Positions 1 through 6,786 of a DNA stretch of 9,382 nucleotides are shown here, one piece after another. The notes beneath the pieces are model-generated. The model saw only the letters and a list, made by a program, of their open reading frames with translations, was not told where the DNA came from and made no database searches. The position numbers and the translations under genes were made by a program. Location of the stretch: positions 1-9,382 of the forward strand of contig CADCQU010000289.1 in NCBI GenBank assembly GCA_902803635.1. The letters are read 5' to 3'. Source of the DNA: an uncultured Lachnospiraceae bacterium (GTDB taxonomy: Bacteria > Bacillota > Clostridia > Lachnospirales > Lachnospiraceae). Each line of letters opens with the position of its first letter. The stretch's first letter is position 1.

Positions 1-3
1 TAC

Positions 4-32
4 GGGATTCTTCGCTTCGCTCAGAATGACAA
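4..32. repeat. Dispersed intergenic repeat, left copy
   Basis: This noncoding stretch reads GGGATTCTTCGCTTCGCTC followed by AGAATGACA. Its core CTCAGAATGAC (20-30) recurs in inverted orientation as GTCATTCTGAG at 9305-9315, at the other end of the window. Inside it, ATTCT (7-11) can pair with AGAAT (23-27). From general knowledge, GTCATTCTGAG-type intergenic repeats occur in many unrelated bacterial genomes; their role is unknown. The copy begins at the window edge and may be incomplete. Confidence 0.6.
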
Positions 33-90
33 TTCCTTTACAAAACAAAGCGTCCATTTTCGACGGGGCTACCTGAACTGTAACAGCAAA

Positions 91-134
91 TAGGGTAGAG
101 GGAGGCGATCGCCTCCCTCTACCCTATTTTTTTT
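91..134 (+). terminator. Intrinsic terminator, perfect 36-bp palindrome plus T-run
   Basis: Bases 91-126 are a perfect palindrome centred on GATC (arm TAGGGTAGAGGGAGGC), followed by eight T residues at 127-134. This is a textbook Rho-independent terminator for rightward transcription arriving from outside the window. Read leftward it gives the same hairpin with only a short tract (TATTTG), so it may also end the minus-strand DUF6465 transcript, whose stop codon lies about 20 bases away. Bidirectional use is inferred. Confidence 0.85.
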
Positions 135-146
135 AGATTTTTTGCT

Positions 147-512
147 TTAAATCTCAACCTTGAAGTCGGTGGAGCCTTCGCCGTTCACGACGTAGTAGGC
201 GACGCCTTCCTCGGGCTTGCAGTAGATGTCAAGGGTCTCGATGACAGCGTCCGGATGGCCGTCCTTATACGCCTTCTCGGCTCTCTTGGAAACGTCCGTG
301 ATGTTGTGCTGGATGCCCTGGAACTCGACGTTCACGGACACCTTCGCGGCTTTCCTGGTGACTTTCTTTGCCTTGGTCTCGGCAACCTTCTCCTCGACGA
401 CGGCCTTCACTTCGCTGGCCTTCTCGCCCGCCTTCTTGGTAGCTTTCTTCGTGGTGGTCTTCACGGCCTCAAGGGCCTCACCGGCAATTTCCGTAGCTTT
501 CTTTGCAGCCAT
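147..512 (-). CDS. DUF6465-family small lysine/alanine-rich protein
   Basis: The 121-residue product has two parts. Residues 1-56 are an Ala/Lys/Glu-rich segment of histone H1-like composition (AGEALEAVKTTTKKATKKAG), probably helical and very basic. Residues 57-121 are a compact domain containing VEFQG, AYKDGHPDAVIETLDIY and the ending KPEEGVAYYVVNGEGSTDFK, which I recognise as the DUF6465 type. The family has no established function; the basic tail suggests contact with nucleic acid or another polyanion, which is inference. There is no signal peptide or membrane segment. The ATG at 512 is chosen because a full AGGAGGT (complement of 519-525) lies 6 bases upstream; an in-frame TTG at 599 has no such site. 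It is a single-gene transcript with its own strong promoter and operator-like palindrome, divergent from exoA. Confidence 0.85.
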   Translation of the reverse strand: MAAKKATEIAGEALEAVKTTTKKATKKAGEKASEVKAVVEEKVAETKAKKVTRKAAKVSVNVEFQGIQHNITDVSKRAEKAYKDGHPDAVIETLDIYCKPEEGVAYYVVNGEGSTDFKVEI

Positions 513-525
513 TTGTTTACCTCCT

Positions 526-588
526 GCGGCCATGCCGCGCATTTTTTGAACTTTGTACCTTTGCCCGAAAAAATGAGGGATTTTCGGG
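526..588 (-). promoter_or_regulatory. Two hairpins in the DUF6465 mRNA leader
   Basis: The leader between the predicted transcription start (about 638) and the ATG contains two inverted repeats. The first is CCCGAAAA (564-571) with TTTTCGGG (581-588) around a 9-base loop. The second is GCGGC (526-530) with GCCGC (534-538) around a 3-base loop, directly next to the AGGAGGT ribosome site. They could stabilise the mRNA 5' end or tune ribosome access. There is no T-run, so neither looks like an attenuator. Confidence 0.4.
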
Positions 589-610
589 AAGGACTCCAAG
601 TGTTACACAG

Positions 611-638
611 GATGTATACAATATACTATGTATACATC
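611..638. promoter_or_regulatory. Operator-like perfect inverted repeat at the DUF6465 start site
   Basis: GATGTATACA (611-620) and TGTATACATC (629-638) are perfect 10-bp inverted arms around an 8-bp AT-rich spacer. Read on the minus strand, the element begins about 8 bases downstream of the -10 box, so it covers the transcription start and first 28 transcribed bases. This is a classic position for a repressor site. The cognate regulator is not in the window; TGTATACA-type sites would suit a dimeric GntR-like or similar winged-helix protein, but that is a guess. Confidence 0.6.
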
Positions 639-645
639 GGTGCTG

Positions 646-674
646 ATTATAAAACGGATGTGCGAATTTGTCAA
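646..674 (-). promoter_or_regulatory. Consensus SigA promoter for the DUF6465 gene
   Basis: On the minus strand, TTGACA (complement of 669-674) and TATAAT (complement of 646-651) are separated by exactly 17 bases. Both hexamers match the SigA/sigma-70 consensus at all six positions, so this is predicted to be an intrinsically very strong promoter. The predicted start at about 638-640 leaves a leader of roughly 125 bases before the ATG at 512. Confidence 0.85.
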
Positions 675-767
675 AGGATTAAGGGGAATTTCATCATATT
701 ATTCAGAAAAAAGAAATTTTCGAGTGTTTTCGTGGTAATTTCGTACAAATAAATTCTGCTATTGTAG

Positions 768-796
768 TGGCAAGATGCGGACATTTGCCGTATAAT
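768..796 (+). promoter_or_regulatory. Probable promoter for the exoA cluster
   Basis: A perfect -10 box TATAAT lies at 791-796. At the ideal 17-base spacing the -35 region is TGGCAA (768-773), a poor match, while a better TTGTAG at 762-767 is too far away (23 bases). The -10 is therefore convincing and the -35 weak. Transcription would start near 803, leaving a leader of about 88 bases before exoA. Confidence 0.5.
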
Positions 797-809
797 GGAA
801 GTGATAACT

Positions 810-867
810 GTTAGCAATTAGCTAACAACGAGGTGCTATAGAATGGGAGTTAAAAGCTAAAAGCTAA
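810..867. repeat. AGCTAA-type repeat in the exoA leader
   Basis: GTTAGC (810-815) and GCTAAC (821-826) form a small hairpin with loop AATTA. A further 25 bases on there is a direct repeat, AAAAGCT at 852-858 and 859-865. TTAGCT (818-823) is complementary to AGCTAA at both 855-860 and 862-867, so the hairpin has two alternative partners. The block lies between the exoA -10 box and its ribosome site and has no reading frame of its own. It resembles short dispersed gut-clostridial repeats, which is an impression only. Confidence 0.4.
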
Positions 868-890
868 GAGCGAACGAAAGGAAAAAGGAC

Positions 891-1643
891 ATGAAACTGG
901 TATCCTGGAATGTCAATGGGCTTCGGGCCGTCATGAAGAAGAATTTTATGGAGGTGTTTACGGTCCTGGATGCTGACATCTTCTGCCTGCAGGAGACAAA
1001 GCTGCAGGAGGGGCAGATTACGCTGGACCTTCCGGGATACGAGCAGTACTGGAATTACGCGGAGAAGAAGGGATATTCCGGTACGGCCATTTTCACGAAG
1101 CAGCACCCGCTCTCGGTGCGGCTGGGAATCGGCGTTCCGGAGCATGACATGGAAGGGCGCGTCATCACGCTGGAATTTGCGGATTTTTATTTCATCACCG
1201 TGTACACCCCGAACTCCAAGGACGGGCTCCTTCGGCTCGACTACCGCATGGTCTGGGAGGACGCCTTCCTGGCGTATTTGGAAGGGCTTCGGAAGGAAAA
1301 GCCGGTCATATTCTGCGGGGACCTCAACGTGGCGCACGAGGAGATCGACCTGAAGAACCCGAAGACGAACCGGAAAAATGCGGGCTTTACGGACGAGGAG
1401 CGCGGGAAGATGACGGACCTCCTCGCGGCGGGCTACATTGACACGTTCCGCTATTTCTACCCGGAGGCGCGGGACGTCTACTCCTGGTGGTCGTACCGCT
1501 TCCGCGCACGCGAGAAAAATGCAGGGTGGCGGATTGACTATTTCATCGTGTCAAATGAGCTTGCGGGGAGGCTTGCGGACGCGAAGATTCACATGGACAT
1601 CGAGGGTTCGGACCACTGCCCGGTGGAGCTGGACCTTGTATGA
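891..1643 (+). CDS. exoA: Exodeoxyribonuclease III (AP endonuclease)
   Basis: The 250-residue product belongs to the ExoIII/APE1 endonuclease-exonuclease-phosphatase family: it cleaves DNA 5' of abasic sites in base excision repair and removes 3' blocking groups with 3'-5' exonuclease activity. Family motifs run in order: SWNVNGLRA (residues 5-13), LQETKL with metal-binding Glu35, GYSGTAIF (61-68), YTPNS with Tyr105, GDLNVAH with Asp144 and Asn146, GWRIDYF with Asp216, and the terminal SDHCPV with the Asp241-His242 pair. All the expected catalytic residues appear present and the length is normal. The ATG at 891 follows an AAAGGA-type site. It is the first gene of a four-gene cluster, and its stop overlaps the possible start of the next gene as ATGA. 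The symbol could equally be xth. Confidence 0.95.
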   Translation: MKLVSWNVNGLRAVMKKNFMEVFTVLDADIFCLQETKLQEGQITLDLPGYEQYWNYAEKKGYSGTAIFTKQHPLSVRLGIGVPEHDMEGRVITLEFADFYFITVYTPNSKDGLLRLDYRMVWEDAFLAYLEGLRKEKPVIFCGDLNVAHEEIDLKNPKTNRKNAGFTDEERGKMTDLLAAGYIDTFRYFYPEARDVYSWWSYRFRAREKNAGWRIDYFIVSNELAGRLADAKIHMDIEGSDHCPVELDLV

Positions 1644-2074
1644 GGCCGGAAGGAAATTTGACGGAGGACGGAGTAAAAAAGGCGGAGACGAGACATTTGC
1701 CGAAGGATGAGATTTCGGCAAAGGACGGGATTAAACAGGCGGAGACGGGGCATTTGCCAAAGGAAGGAACTTCGGCAAAGGACGGAGCTAAAGAGGCGGA
1801 GACGGGACATTTGCCAAAGGAAGGTATTTCGTACATGTACATCCTTCGCTGCGCGGACGGGACGCTGTACACCGGCTGGACGAACAATCTGGCAAGGCGG
1901 GTGGAGGCGCACAACCGCGGCAAGGGGGCGAAGTACACGTACGCCCGGAGGCCGGTGGAGCTTGTCTACGCGGAGGGTTTTTCCACGAAGGAGGAGGCGA
2001 TGGCGAGGGAGTACGCCGTGAAGCAGCTTTCGCGGAAGGAAAAGCTGGAGCTTGTGGAGAAAGGTTATCGTTAA
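1640..2074 (+). CDS. GIY-YIG nuclease-like protein (YhbQ/UPF0213 type) with repeat N-terminus
   Basis: Residues 65-144 are a compact single-domain GIY-YIG fold of the YhbQ/UPF0213 type: the GIY element is YMYIL (65-69), the YIG element is LYTGWT (76-81), the catalytic Arg is in [11 protein letters not shown] (82-92) and the catalytic Glu is Glu124 in REYAVKQ. Small members of this family are probably DNA nucleases linked to repair, but their role is poorly known. Residues about 5-64 are a hydrophilic 19-residue tandem repeat ([16 protein letters not shown]) that normal family members lack. The start is uncertain. ATG 1640 overlaps the exoA stop as ATGA, with GGTGGAG 11 bases upstream. ATG 1835 gives a family-typical 79-residue protein, has AAGGAAGG about 10 bases upstream and would leave the repeats untranslated. 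ppaC begins 18 bases downstream. Confidence 0.8.
   Translation: MRPEGNLTEDGVKKAETRHLPKDEISAKDGIKQAETGHLPKEGTSAKDGAKEAETGHLPKEGISYMYILRCADGTLYTGWTNNLARRVEAHNRGKGAKYTYARRPVELVYAEGFSTKEEAMAREYAVKQLSRKEKLELVEKGYR
1651..1830. repeat. 57-bp tandem repeat array with internal palindromes
   Basis: GCGGAGACG recurs at 1682, 1739 and 1796, a strict 57-base period, with a degenerate partial unit from about 1651. The first full unit contains a perfect inverted repeat, TTTGCCGAA (1696-1704) with TTCGGCAAA (1714-1722). The second keeps TTTGCC (1753-1758) with GGCAAA (1774-1779). In the third, TTTGCC (1810-1815) is present but its partner is lost where the sequence enters the GIY-YIG domain near 1830. The period is a multiple of three, so the frame stays open, giving 19-residue protein repeats. 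Confidence 0.9.
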
Positions 2075-2092
2075 TACGAAGAAAGGAAAAAT

Positions 2093-3742
2093 ATGGAAGA
2101 TAAGATTTTTGTTGTGGGACACAAGAACCCGGATACGGACTCCATCTGCTCGGCGATTTCGTATTCCTATTTTAAAAACCAGCTCACGCGGAGCAACCGC
2201 TACGTCCCGAAGCGCGCGGGGCAGATCAACGAGGAGAGCGAATTTGTCCTGAAATATTTCGGCGTGGACGCGCCGGAGTATATGCCAAATGTCGGCACGC
2301 AGGTGAAGGACCTTCTGATTGACGAGAGCGAGGGCGGCGAGGACAACATCACGATCCGCATTGCCTGGGAGTATATGAAGGAGAGCGGCGTGTCTACCCT
2401 GCCGATTATGGACGCGAACGGGGCACTGGAGGGCATCATCACCGTGACCGACATCGCGAACTACTATATGGACTCGTACACGAAGACCATCATGTCCGAG
2501 GCGAAGACGAAGTACTATGACATCGCCGAGACCATCAACGGCACCGTTGTGGTGGGGAACGAGCACGCCTACTTTACAAAGGGAAAGGTCCTTGTCGGCG
2601 CCTCCCAGCCGGAGCACCTTGCCCAGTATATGGATAGGGATGACCTTGTCATCGTGAGCGACCGGACCGAAATGCAGCTGACGGCGATTGAAAATGGCGC
2701 CTCCTGCGTGGTGGTCACTCTCCGGGAGGATATCGTCCCGGAGGTACGCGCCCTGGCCGAGGAACGCTGCTGCGTGGTGATTTGTACGCGCTTTGACACG
2801 TTCACCGTCGCCCGCCTCATCAACCAGGCCGTCCCGGTGAAATCCCTCATGCGGAAGAAGGACAATATTGTTAGCTTCCACCTGGAGGATTTCGTGGACG
2901 ACATCCGCGAGGTAATGGGAAAGAAGCGTTACCGCTCGTTCCCGATCCTGAACCATTCCGGGCAGTACGTGGGCATGATCAGCCGCGCGAGTCTGCTCAC
3001 CCCGCGGAGAAAGAGGCTTATCCTTGTGGACCACACCGAGAAGTCCCAGGCCGTCGATAATCTCGACCAGGCCGAGATTCTGGAAATCATCGACCACCAC
3101 CGTGTCGGCACGCTGGAGACCGTCGGGCCGGTCTTCTTCCGCGGCGAGCCCGTGGGCTGCTCCAACACGATCATTTACAAGATGTTCCGCGAGAACAACA
3201 TTCCGATTCCGCCGCACATCGCCGGCCTCATGGCCTCGGCCATTTGCTCGGACACTCTCCTCTACCGCTCGCCCACCTGCACGTCGCAGGACATCGAGGC
3301 GGGAAATGCCCTCGCGAAGATCGCCGGCATCAATCTGGAGGAATATGCGCGGAAAATGTTCCGTGCCGCGAGCAACCTCGGGAGCAAGACGCCGGAAGAG
3401 ATCCTGCACCAGGATTTCAAGAAGTTCATCTTCGGCGAGACCGTCCTTGGCGTCGGCCAGATCAGCTCGATGGATGCGGAGGAGCTTCTGGAGATTGAGG
3501 CCCGCCTGCGCCCGCAGCTGGAGAAGGAATGCGGCAAGAACGGTATGCAAATGGTCTTCTTCATGCTGACAAATATCATTGAGGACAGCACCTGCCTTCT
3601 CTGCTACGGGAAGGGCTGTGAGAAGCTCATTGCGGAGAGCTATAAGAAAACGGTCGAGGACGGAAAGGCCCTGCTGCCTGGGGTCGTATCGCGCAAGAAG
3701 CAGCTCATCCCCGCGTTCATGGACGCGCTGCAGGGGGCGTAA
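2093..3742 (+). CDS. ppaC: CBS-DRTGG family II manganese-dependent inorganic pyrophosphatase
   Basis: This 549-residue cytoplasmic enzyme hydrolyses pyrophosphate to two phosphates, pulling biosynthetic reactions forward. The N-terminal DHH domain starts with VVGHKNPDTDS (His10, Asp14, Asp16 as metal ligands). An insert follows: CBS1 (about 71-128), a DRTGG domain (about 129-245, DLVIVSDRTEMQLTAIENGA) and CBS2 (about 250-304). The DHH domain then resumes with VDH (312-314), IDHH (333-336) and CSDT (385-388). The C-terminal DHHA2 domain carries the substrate-binding SRKKQ (533-537). The length fits the CBS-containing subfamily, in which adenine nucleotides inhibit or activate the enzyme through the CBS pair and diadenosine polyphosphates bind when DRTGG is present. 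All key residues are intact. The ATG at 2093 has AAAGG 6 bases upstream. The gene sits between the GIY-YIG gene and a flavoprotein gene. Confidence 0.95.
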   Translation: MEDKIFVVGHKNPDTDSICSAISYSYFKNQLTRSNRYVPKRAGQINEESEFVLKYFGVDAPEYMPNVGTQVKDLLIDESEGGEDNITIRIAWEYMKESGVSTLPIMDANGALEGIITVTDIANYYMDSYTKTIMSEAKTKYYDIAETINGTVVVGNEHAYFTKGKVLVGASQPEHLAQYMDRDDLVIVSDRTEMQLTAIENGASCVVVTLREDIVPEVRALAEERCCVVICTRFDTFTVARLINQAVPVKSLMRKKDNIVSFHLEDFVDDIREVMGKKRYRSFPILNHSGQYVGMISRASLLTPRRKRLILVDHTEKSQAVDNLDQAEILEIIDHHRVGTLETVGPVFFRGEPVGCSNTIIYKMFRENNIPIPPHIAGLMASAICSDTLLYRSPTCTSQDIEAGNALAKIAGINLEEYARKMFRAASNLGSKTPEEILHQDFKKFIFGETVLGVGQISSMDAEELLEIEARLRPQLEKECGKNGMQMVFFMLTNIIEDSTCLLCYGKGCEKLIAESYKKTVEDGKALLPGVVSRKKQLIPAFMDALQGA

Positions 3743-3769
3743 AGACTGAATTTTCGAAAGGGAGGAGAA

Positions 3770-4399
3770 ATGTCGAAAGTAACCTGGCGGCCGGGGAACA
3801 TGCTGTATCCCCTGCCCGCGGTTCTTGTTACCTCGAAAAATGCGGCGGGGGAGGAGGATGTCTGCACCGTGGCCTGGGCCGGCACGGTCTGCTCGGACCC
3901 GGTGATGGTCAGCATCTCCCTCCGCCCTTCACGGAGATCCTATGACTTCATCCACGAGAGCGGTGTCTTCGTCATCAACGTCACGACGGAGACGCTTGTT
4001 CACGCGACGGATTTCTGCGGGGTGCGGAGCGGCCGAGATGTGGACAAATTTGCCGCCGAGAAGCTGGAGAAGGAGCCGGCCGAGAAGGTGGACTGCCCGA
4101 TGCTGGCCGCCGCGCCGGTTAACCTGGAGTGCAGGGTGGTCTCCGAGACAGCCCTCGGCTCGCACGTGATGTTCGTCGCCGAGGTGCTGGCCGTGCATGT
4201 CGACGCCACCTTCCTCGATGAGAAGGGACGCTTTGATTTCGCGGCCTGCCGCCCGCTGGTTTACTGCCACGGCGAGTACCGTGCGATTGGAAAGAAGCTG
4301 GGGAGCTTCGGGTACAGCGTGCGGAAAAAGGGGAAAGGGCCGAACAAGGCAGCCGTAAAGGCAAAGAGAGGGAACGAAAGAAAAGAAAAAAGGGTTTAA
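3770..4399 (+). CDS. Flavin reductase-like (flavoredoxin-type) FMN-binding protein
   Basis: The 209-residue protein has the flavin reductase-like split-barrel fold. Visible features are the N-terminal PGNMLYPLPAVLVTS, DVCTVAWAGTVCSDPVMVSISL (residues about 29-50, the flavin-binding strand region), SYDFIHESGVFVINV and the HATDFCGVRSGRDVDKF segment typical of clostridial flavoredoxin-like members. Such proteins bind FMN and act as flavin reductases or small electron carriers; the physiological partner cannot be read from the sequence. The C-terminus (about 183-209) is an unusually Lys/Arg-rich tail ending NERKEKRV. GGGAGGAG just upstream of ATG 3770 is a strong ribosome site. It lies 27 bases after ppaC and is probably the last gene of the exoA cluster. 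No intrinsic terminator follows, so some read-through into murA is possible. Confidence 0.85.
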   Translation: MSKVTWRPGNMLYPLPAVLVTSKNAAGEEDVCTVAWAGTVCSDPVMVSISLRPSRRSYDFIHESGVFVINVTTETLVHATDFCGVRSGRDVDKFAAEKLEKEPAEKVDCPMLAAAPVNLECRVVSETALGSHVMFVAEVLAVHVDATFLDEKGRFDFAACRPLVYCHGEYRAIGKKLGSFGYSVRKKGKGPNKAAVKAKRGNERKEKRV

Positions 4400-4413
4400 A
4401 TTATTAAGAAATC

Positions 4414-4442
4414 TTTACAAACCGTTCGTTTTGGGGTAGAGT
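4414..4442 (+). promoter_or_regulatory. Probable promoter for murA
   Basis: TTTACA (4414-4419, five of six consensus bases) and TAGAGT (4437-4442, four of six) are separated by 17 bases in the only sizeable gap of the gene run 891-7668. The predicted start near 4449 leaves a leader of about 59 bases. That leader contains a weak inverted repeat, CCTAC (4464-4468) with GTAGG (4484-4488). Confidence 0.5.
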
Positions 4443-4507
4443 AAAGAGAGCGGTACATAAAAACCTACCAAGCCCATTGGGGAGTAGGCCTGGAAAGGAA
4501 AAAGCAT

Positions 4508-5797
4508 ATGGAAAAGTACGCGATACGAGGCGGGATACCCCTTGTCGGGGAAATTGACATTGCCGGTGCGAAAAATGCCGCGCTGCCGATTATTTCTGCC
4601 GCCATCATGTCAAATGAGACAGTCACTTTGGAGAATCTGCCGGATGTGAACGATGTGAACGTTCTCTTGGAGGCCATCCAGCGGATTGGCGCTTCCGTGA
4701 ACCGGGTGGACCGGCACACGGTGCGCATCAACGGATCCCAGATCAAGGGGTACGACATCGATTACGAGAGCATGAAGAAAATCCGCGCTTCCTACTATCT
4801 TCTGGGAGCGCTGCTCGGTAAATACAACAAGGCCACGGTGCCAAAGCCCGGCGGCTGCGCGATTGGGAGTCGCCCCATCGACCAGCATTTGAAAGGCTTC
4901 AAGGCCCTCGGAGTAAACATCGAGGACCAGGGCGGTTTCGTCCGCGCAAGCTGCAGGCAAATGGAAGGCGCGCACATTTTCATGGACGTGGTTTCCGTGG
5001 GCGCCACGATTAACATTATGATGGCGGCCGCGCGTGCGGAGGGAAGGACCATCATTGAAAATGCCGCGAAGGAACCCCACGTTGTGGACGCGGCAAATTT
5101 CCTGAATAGCATGGGCGCGAGGATCAAGGGAGCCGGCACGGACGTTATCCGTATCTCGGGCGTTCCTGATTTCCATGGCTGTACCTACACCATCGTCCCG
5201 GACATGATCGAGGCGGGTACCTACATGATGGCTGCCGCGGCGACAAAGGGCGACGTCGTCATCCATAACGTCATTCCGCGGCATCTGGACGCGATTTCCG
5301 CGAAGCTCCGCGAGATTGGCTGCGAGGTGAAGGAGGGCGACGATTGGGTTCGCGTTGTGGCGACGAGGCGCCTCCACAGCACGCAGGTGAAGACGCTCCC
5401 GTATCCAGGTTTCCCGACGGATATGCAGCCGCAGATGGCGGCGGTTCTTGCGTTGGCAGATGGCACCTCGTTCGTGCGCGAGAGCATTTTCGAGAGCCGT
5501 TTCAAATACGTGGACGAGCTTGCGAGGATGGGCGCGGACATCAAGGTGGAGGGAAATGTGGCCGCCATCGTGGGCATTTCCGGTTACCACGGGGCCGAGG
5601 TCTCCTCGCCGGACCTTCGCGCGGGGGCCGCGCTGGTGATTGCCGGCCTTGCGGCCGACGGCATCACGATCGTGGACGACATCGAGTACATCCTGCGCGG
5701 CTACGAGGACTTTGATGAGAAACTCCGGCTTCTGGGCGCGGCGATGGAGGTTGTCCATTCGGATGCCGAGCTTCATCGGTTCGAGGCATGGGGGTAA
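4508..5797 (+). CDS. murA: UDP-N-acetylglucosamine 1-carboxyvinyltransferase
   Basis: MurA transfers enolpyruvate from phosphoenolpyruvate to UDP-GlcNAc, the first committed cytoplasmic step of peptidoglycan synthesis. The 429-residue length is normal. Landmarks are Lys22-Asn23 in GAKNAALP, the catalytic Cys117 in PGGCAIGSRPIDQH (equivalent to E. coli Cys115), Asp305 in GFPTDMQPQ and Arg397 in ILRGYEDF. Because position 117 is Cys rather than Asp, the enzyme should be of the fosfomycin-sensitive type. AAAGGA lies 7 bases upstream of ATG 4508. Firmicutes often carry two paralogues (murA and murZ or murA2), and I cannot tell which this is. The stop codon lies inside the next gene, suggesting translational coupling to the radical SAM protein. 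Confidence 0.96.
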   Translation: MEKYAIRGGIPLVGEIDIAGAKNAALPIISAAIMSNETVTLENLPDVNDVNVLLEAIQRIGASVNRVDRHTVRINGSQIKGYDIDYESMKKIRASYYLLGALLGKYNKATVPKPGGCAIGSRPIDQHLKGFKALGVNIEDQGGFVRASCRQMEGAHIFMDVVSVGATINIMMAAARAEGRTIIENAAKEPHVVDAANFLNSMGARIKGAGTDVIRISGVPDFHGCTYTIVPDMIEAGTYMMAAAATKGDVVIHNVIPRHLDAISAKLREIGCEVKEGDDWVRVVATRRLHSTQVKTLPYPGFPTDMQPQMAAVLALADGTSFVRESIFESRFKYVDELARMGADIKVEGNVAAIVGISGYHGAEVSSPDLRAGAALVIAGLAADGITIVDDIEYILRGYEDFDEKLRLLGAAMEVVHSDAELHRFEAWG

Positions 5798-6768
5798 GGG
5801 CAAATGGCTGCAGGCTCTGCGGAAGGGCCTGCGGCGTGGACAGAACCCGGCGGGCAGGCCGGTGCGGGGAGACCGATGAGGTCTACGCCGCCCGGGCTGC
5901 CCTTCATCTTTGGGAGGAACCCTGCATTTCCGGGAAGGAGGGGTCCGGGACCGTCTTCTTCACCGGCTGCCCCCTGGGCTGCATTTTCTGCCAGAACCGT
6001 GAGATTGCGCTGGGTACTTCTTCGGCACACCTGTCAGAGCAGGACCGCCGGGGCGTTCGCCTGACGATTTCCGAGCTTGCGCGGGTTTTTCTTCGACTGC
6101 AGCGTCAGGGCGCGAACAATATCAATCTTGTCACGCCCACGCACTTTGTGCCGCAGATTATCGAGGCGGTGCGGCTTGCGCGGGAAGGAGACCTGGTACT
6201 TGGAGGGTCGGAAGAATTCAAGGAAGCTTGTTCCCTGACAATTCCCGTTGTCTATAACACGGGCTCCTACGAGACCGTGGAGACGGTCGAAAGCCTTGCG
6301 GGGACGGTGGACGTCTTTCTGCCGGATCTAAAGTTCTTCGATTCCGGGCTCTCGAAGCGATACGCGGCCGCGCCGGACTATTTTAAGGTCGCGTCGGCAG
6401 CCATTGAGAAGATGGTGGAAATCAGCGGGCCGCCGGTATTTGACGGGAGGGGCCTCATGCGGCGGGGGACCATCGTCCGCCACATGGTACTTCCGGGGCA
6501 TACAAAGGACTCGATGCAGATTCTGGATTACCTCGCAAAAACGTACGGCGACGGCATTTTCATCAGCCTTATGAACCAGTATACGCCCATGCCCGGGATC
6601 GGGGAGAAGGACCCGCTTCTTGCCCGCCGCGTGACCCGGCGTGAATACGAGAGGGTGGTGCGGCACGCGCTCGACCTGGGGCTTTCCAACGTGTTCATCC
6701 AGGAGGGCGACGTCGCAAGCGAGAGCTTCATCCCTGCATTTGACGGGGAGGGGCTTGGGAAGGTGTAA
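5788..6768 (+). CDS. PflX-like radical SAM protein (COG1313 type)
   Basis: The 326-residue protein resembles the uncharacterised PflX group, often labelled putative pyruvate formate-lyase activating enzyme. The radical SAM motif is GCPLGCIFCQN with Cys61, Cys65 and Cys68 binding the 4Fe-4S cluster. It is preceded by the group-typical HLWEEPCISGKEGSGTVFFTG (Cys46). An N-terminal cysteine set (Cys8, Cys11, Cys15, Cys26 in a CRLCGRACGVDR context) could hold a second metal centre. Its substrate is not established; activation of pyruvate formate-lyase is an annotation by resemblance only. ATG 5788 overlaps the murA end by 10 bases and has only a poor ribosome site, so translation probably depends on ribosomes finishing murA. 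hslO follows 18 bases later. Confidence 0.85.
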   Translation: MGVRANGCRLCGRACGVDRTRRAGRCGETDEVYAARAALHLWEEPCISGKEGSGTVFFTGCPLGCIFCQNREIALGTSSAHLSEQDRRGVRLTISELARVFLRLQRQGANNINLVTPTHFVPQIIEAVRLAREGDLVLGGSEEFKEACSLTIPVVYNTGSYETVETVESLAGTVDVFLPDLKFFDSGLSKRYAAAPDYFKVASAAIEKMVEISGPPVFDGRGLMRRGTIVRHMVLPGHTKDSMQILDYLAKTYGDGIFISLMNQYTPMPGIGEKDPLLARRVTRREYERVVRHALDLGLSNVFIQEGDVASESFIPAFDGEGLGKV

Positions 6769-6786
6769 ATAATAGGAGAAGCTTGT

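Noticed and set aside
105..112. GCGATCGC inside the terminator as a HIP1-like highly iterated palindrome
   Set aside because: It is a single occurrence, explained by the centre of the terminator hairpin; no other copies were noticed in the window.
513..599. Upstream in-frame extension of the DUF6465 protein from TTG at 599
   Set aside because: There is no ribosome site before it, while a full AGGAGGT stands 6 bases before the ATG at 512; the extension instead contains leader hairpins.
780..1702. GACATTTGCCG shared by the exoA promoter (780-790) and the 57-bp repeat (1692-1702), suggesting a stray repeat copy
   Set aside because: An 11-base match between two places in 9 kb is expected by chance several times, and the flanks do not match.
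1682..1830. The periodic repeats as a CRISPR array
   Set aside because: There are only about three units, the period is a multiple of three inside an open frame, and the units are continuous, with no unique spacers and no cas genes.
1589..3550. A 653-codon open frame on the minus strand opposite the GIY-YIG and pyrophosphatase genes
   Set aside because: It is antisense to genes with intact family motifs. Long antisense frames are expected in GC-rich coding DNA, and its translation shows no recognisable domain.
4464..4488. CCTAC/GTAGG in the murA leader as a riboswitch or attenuator
   Set aside because: The stem is only 5 bp with a long loop, no T-run and no recognisable aptamer core.
4610..5803. 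A 397-codon minus-strand open frame opposite murA
   Set aside because: It is a shadow of the murA codons; the plus-strand product has every catalytic residue, while the antisense product has no family features.
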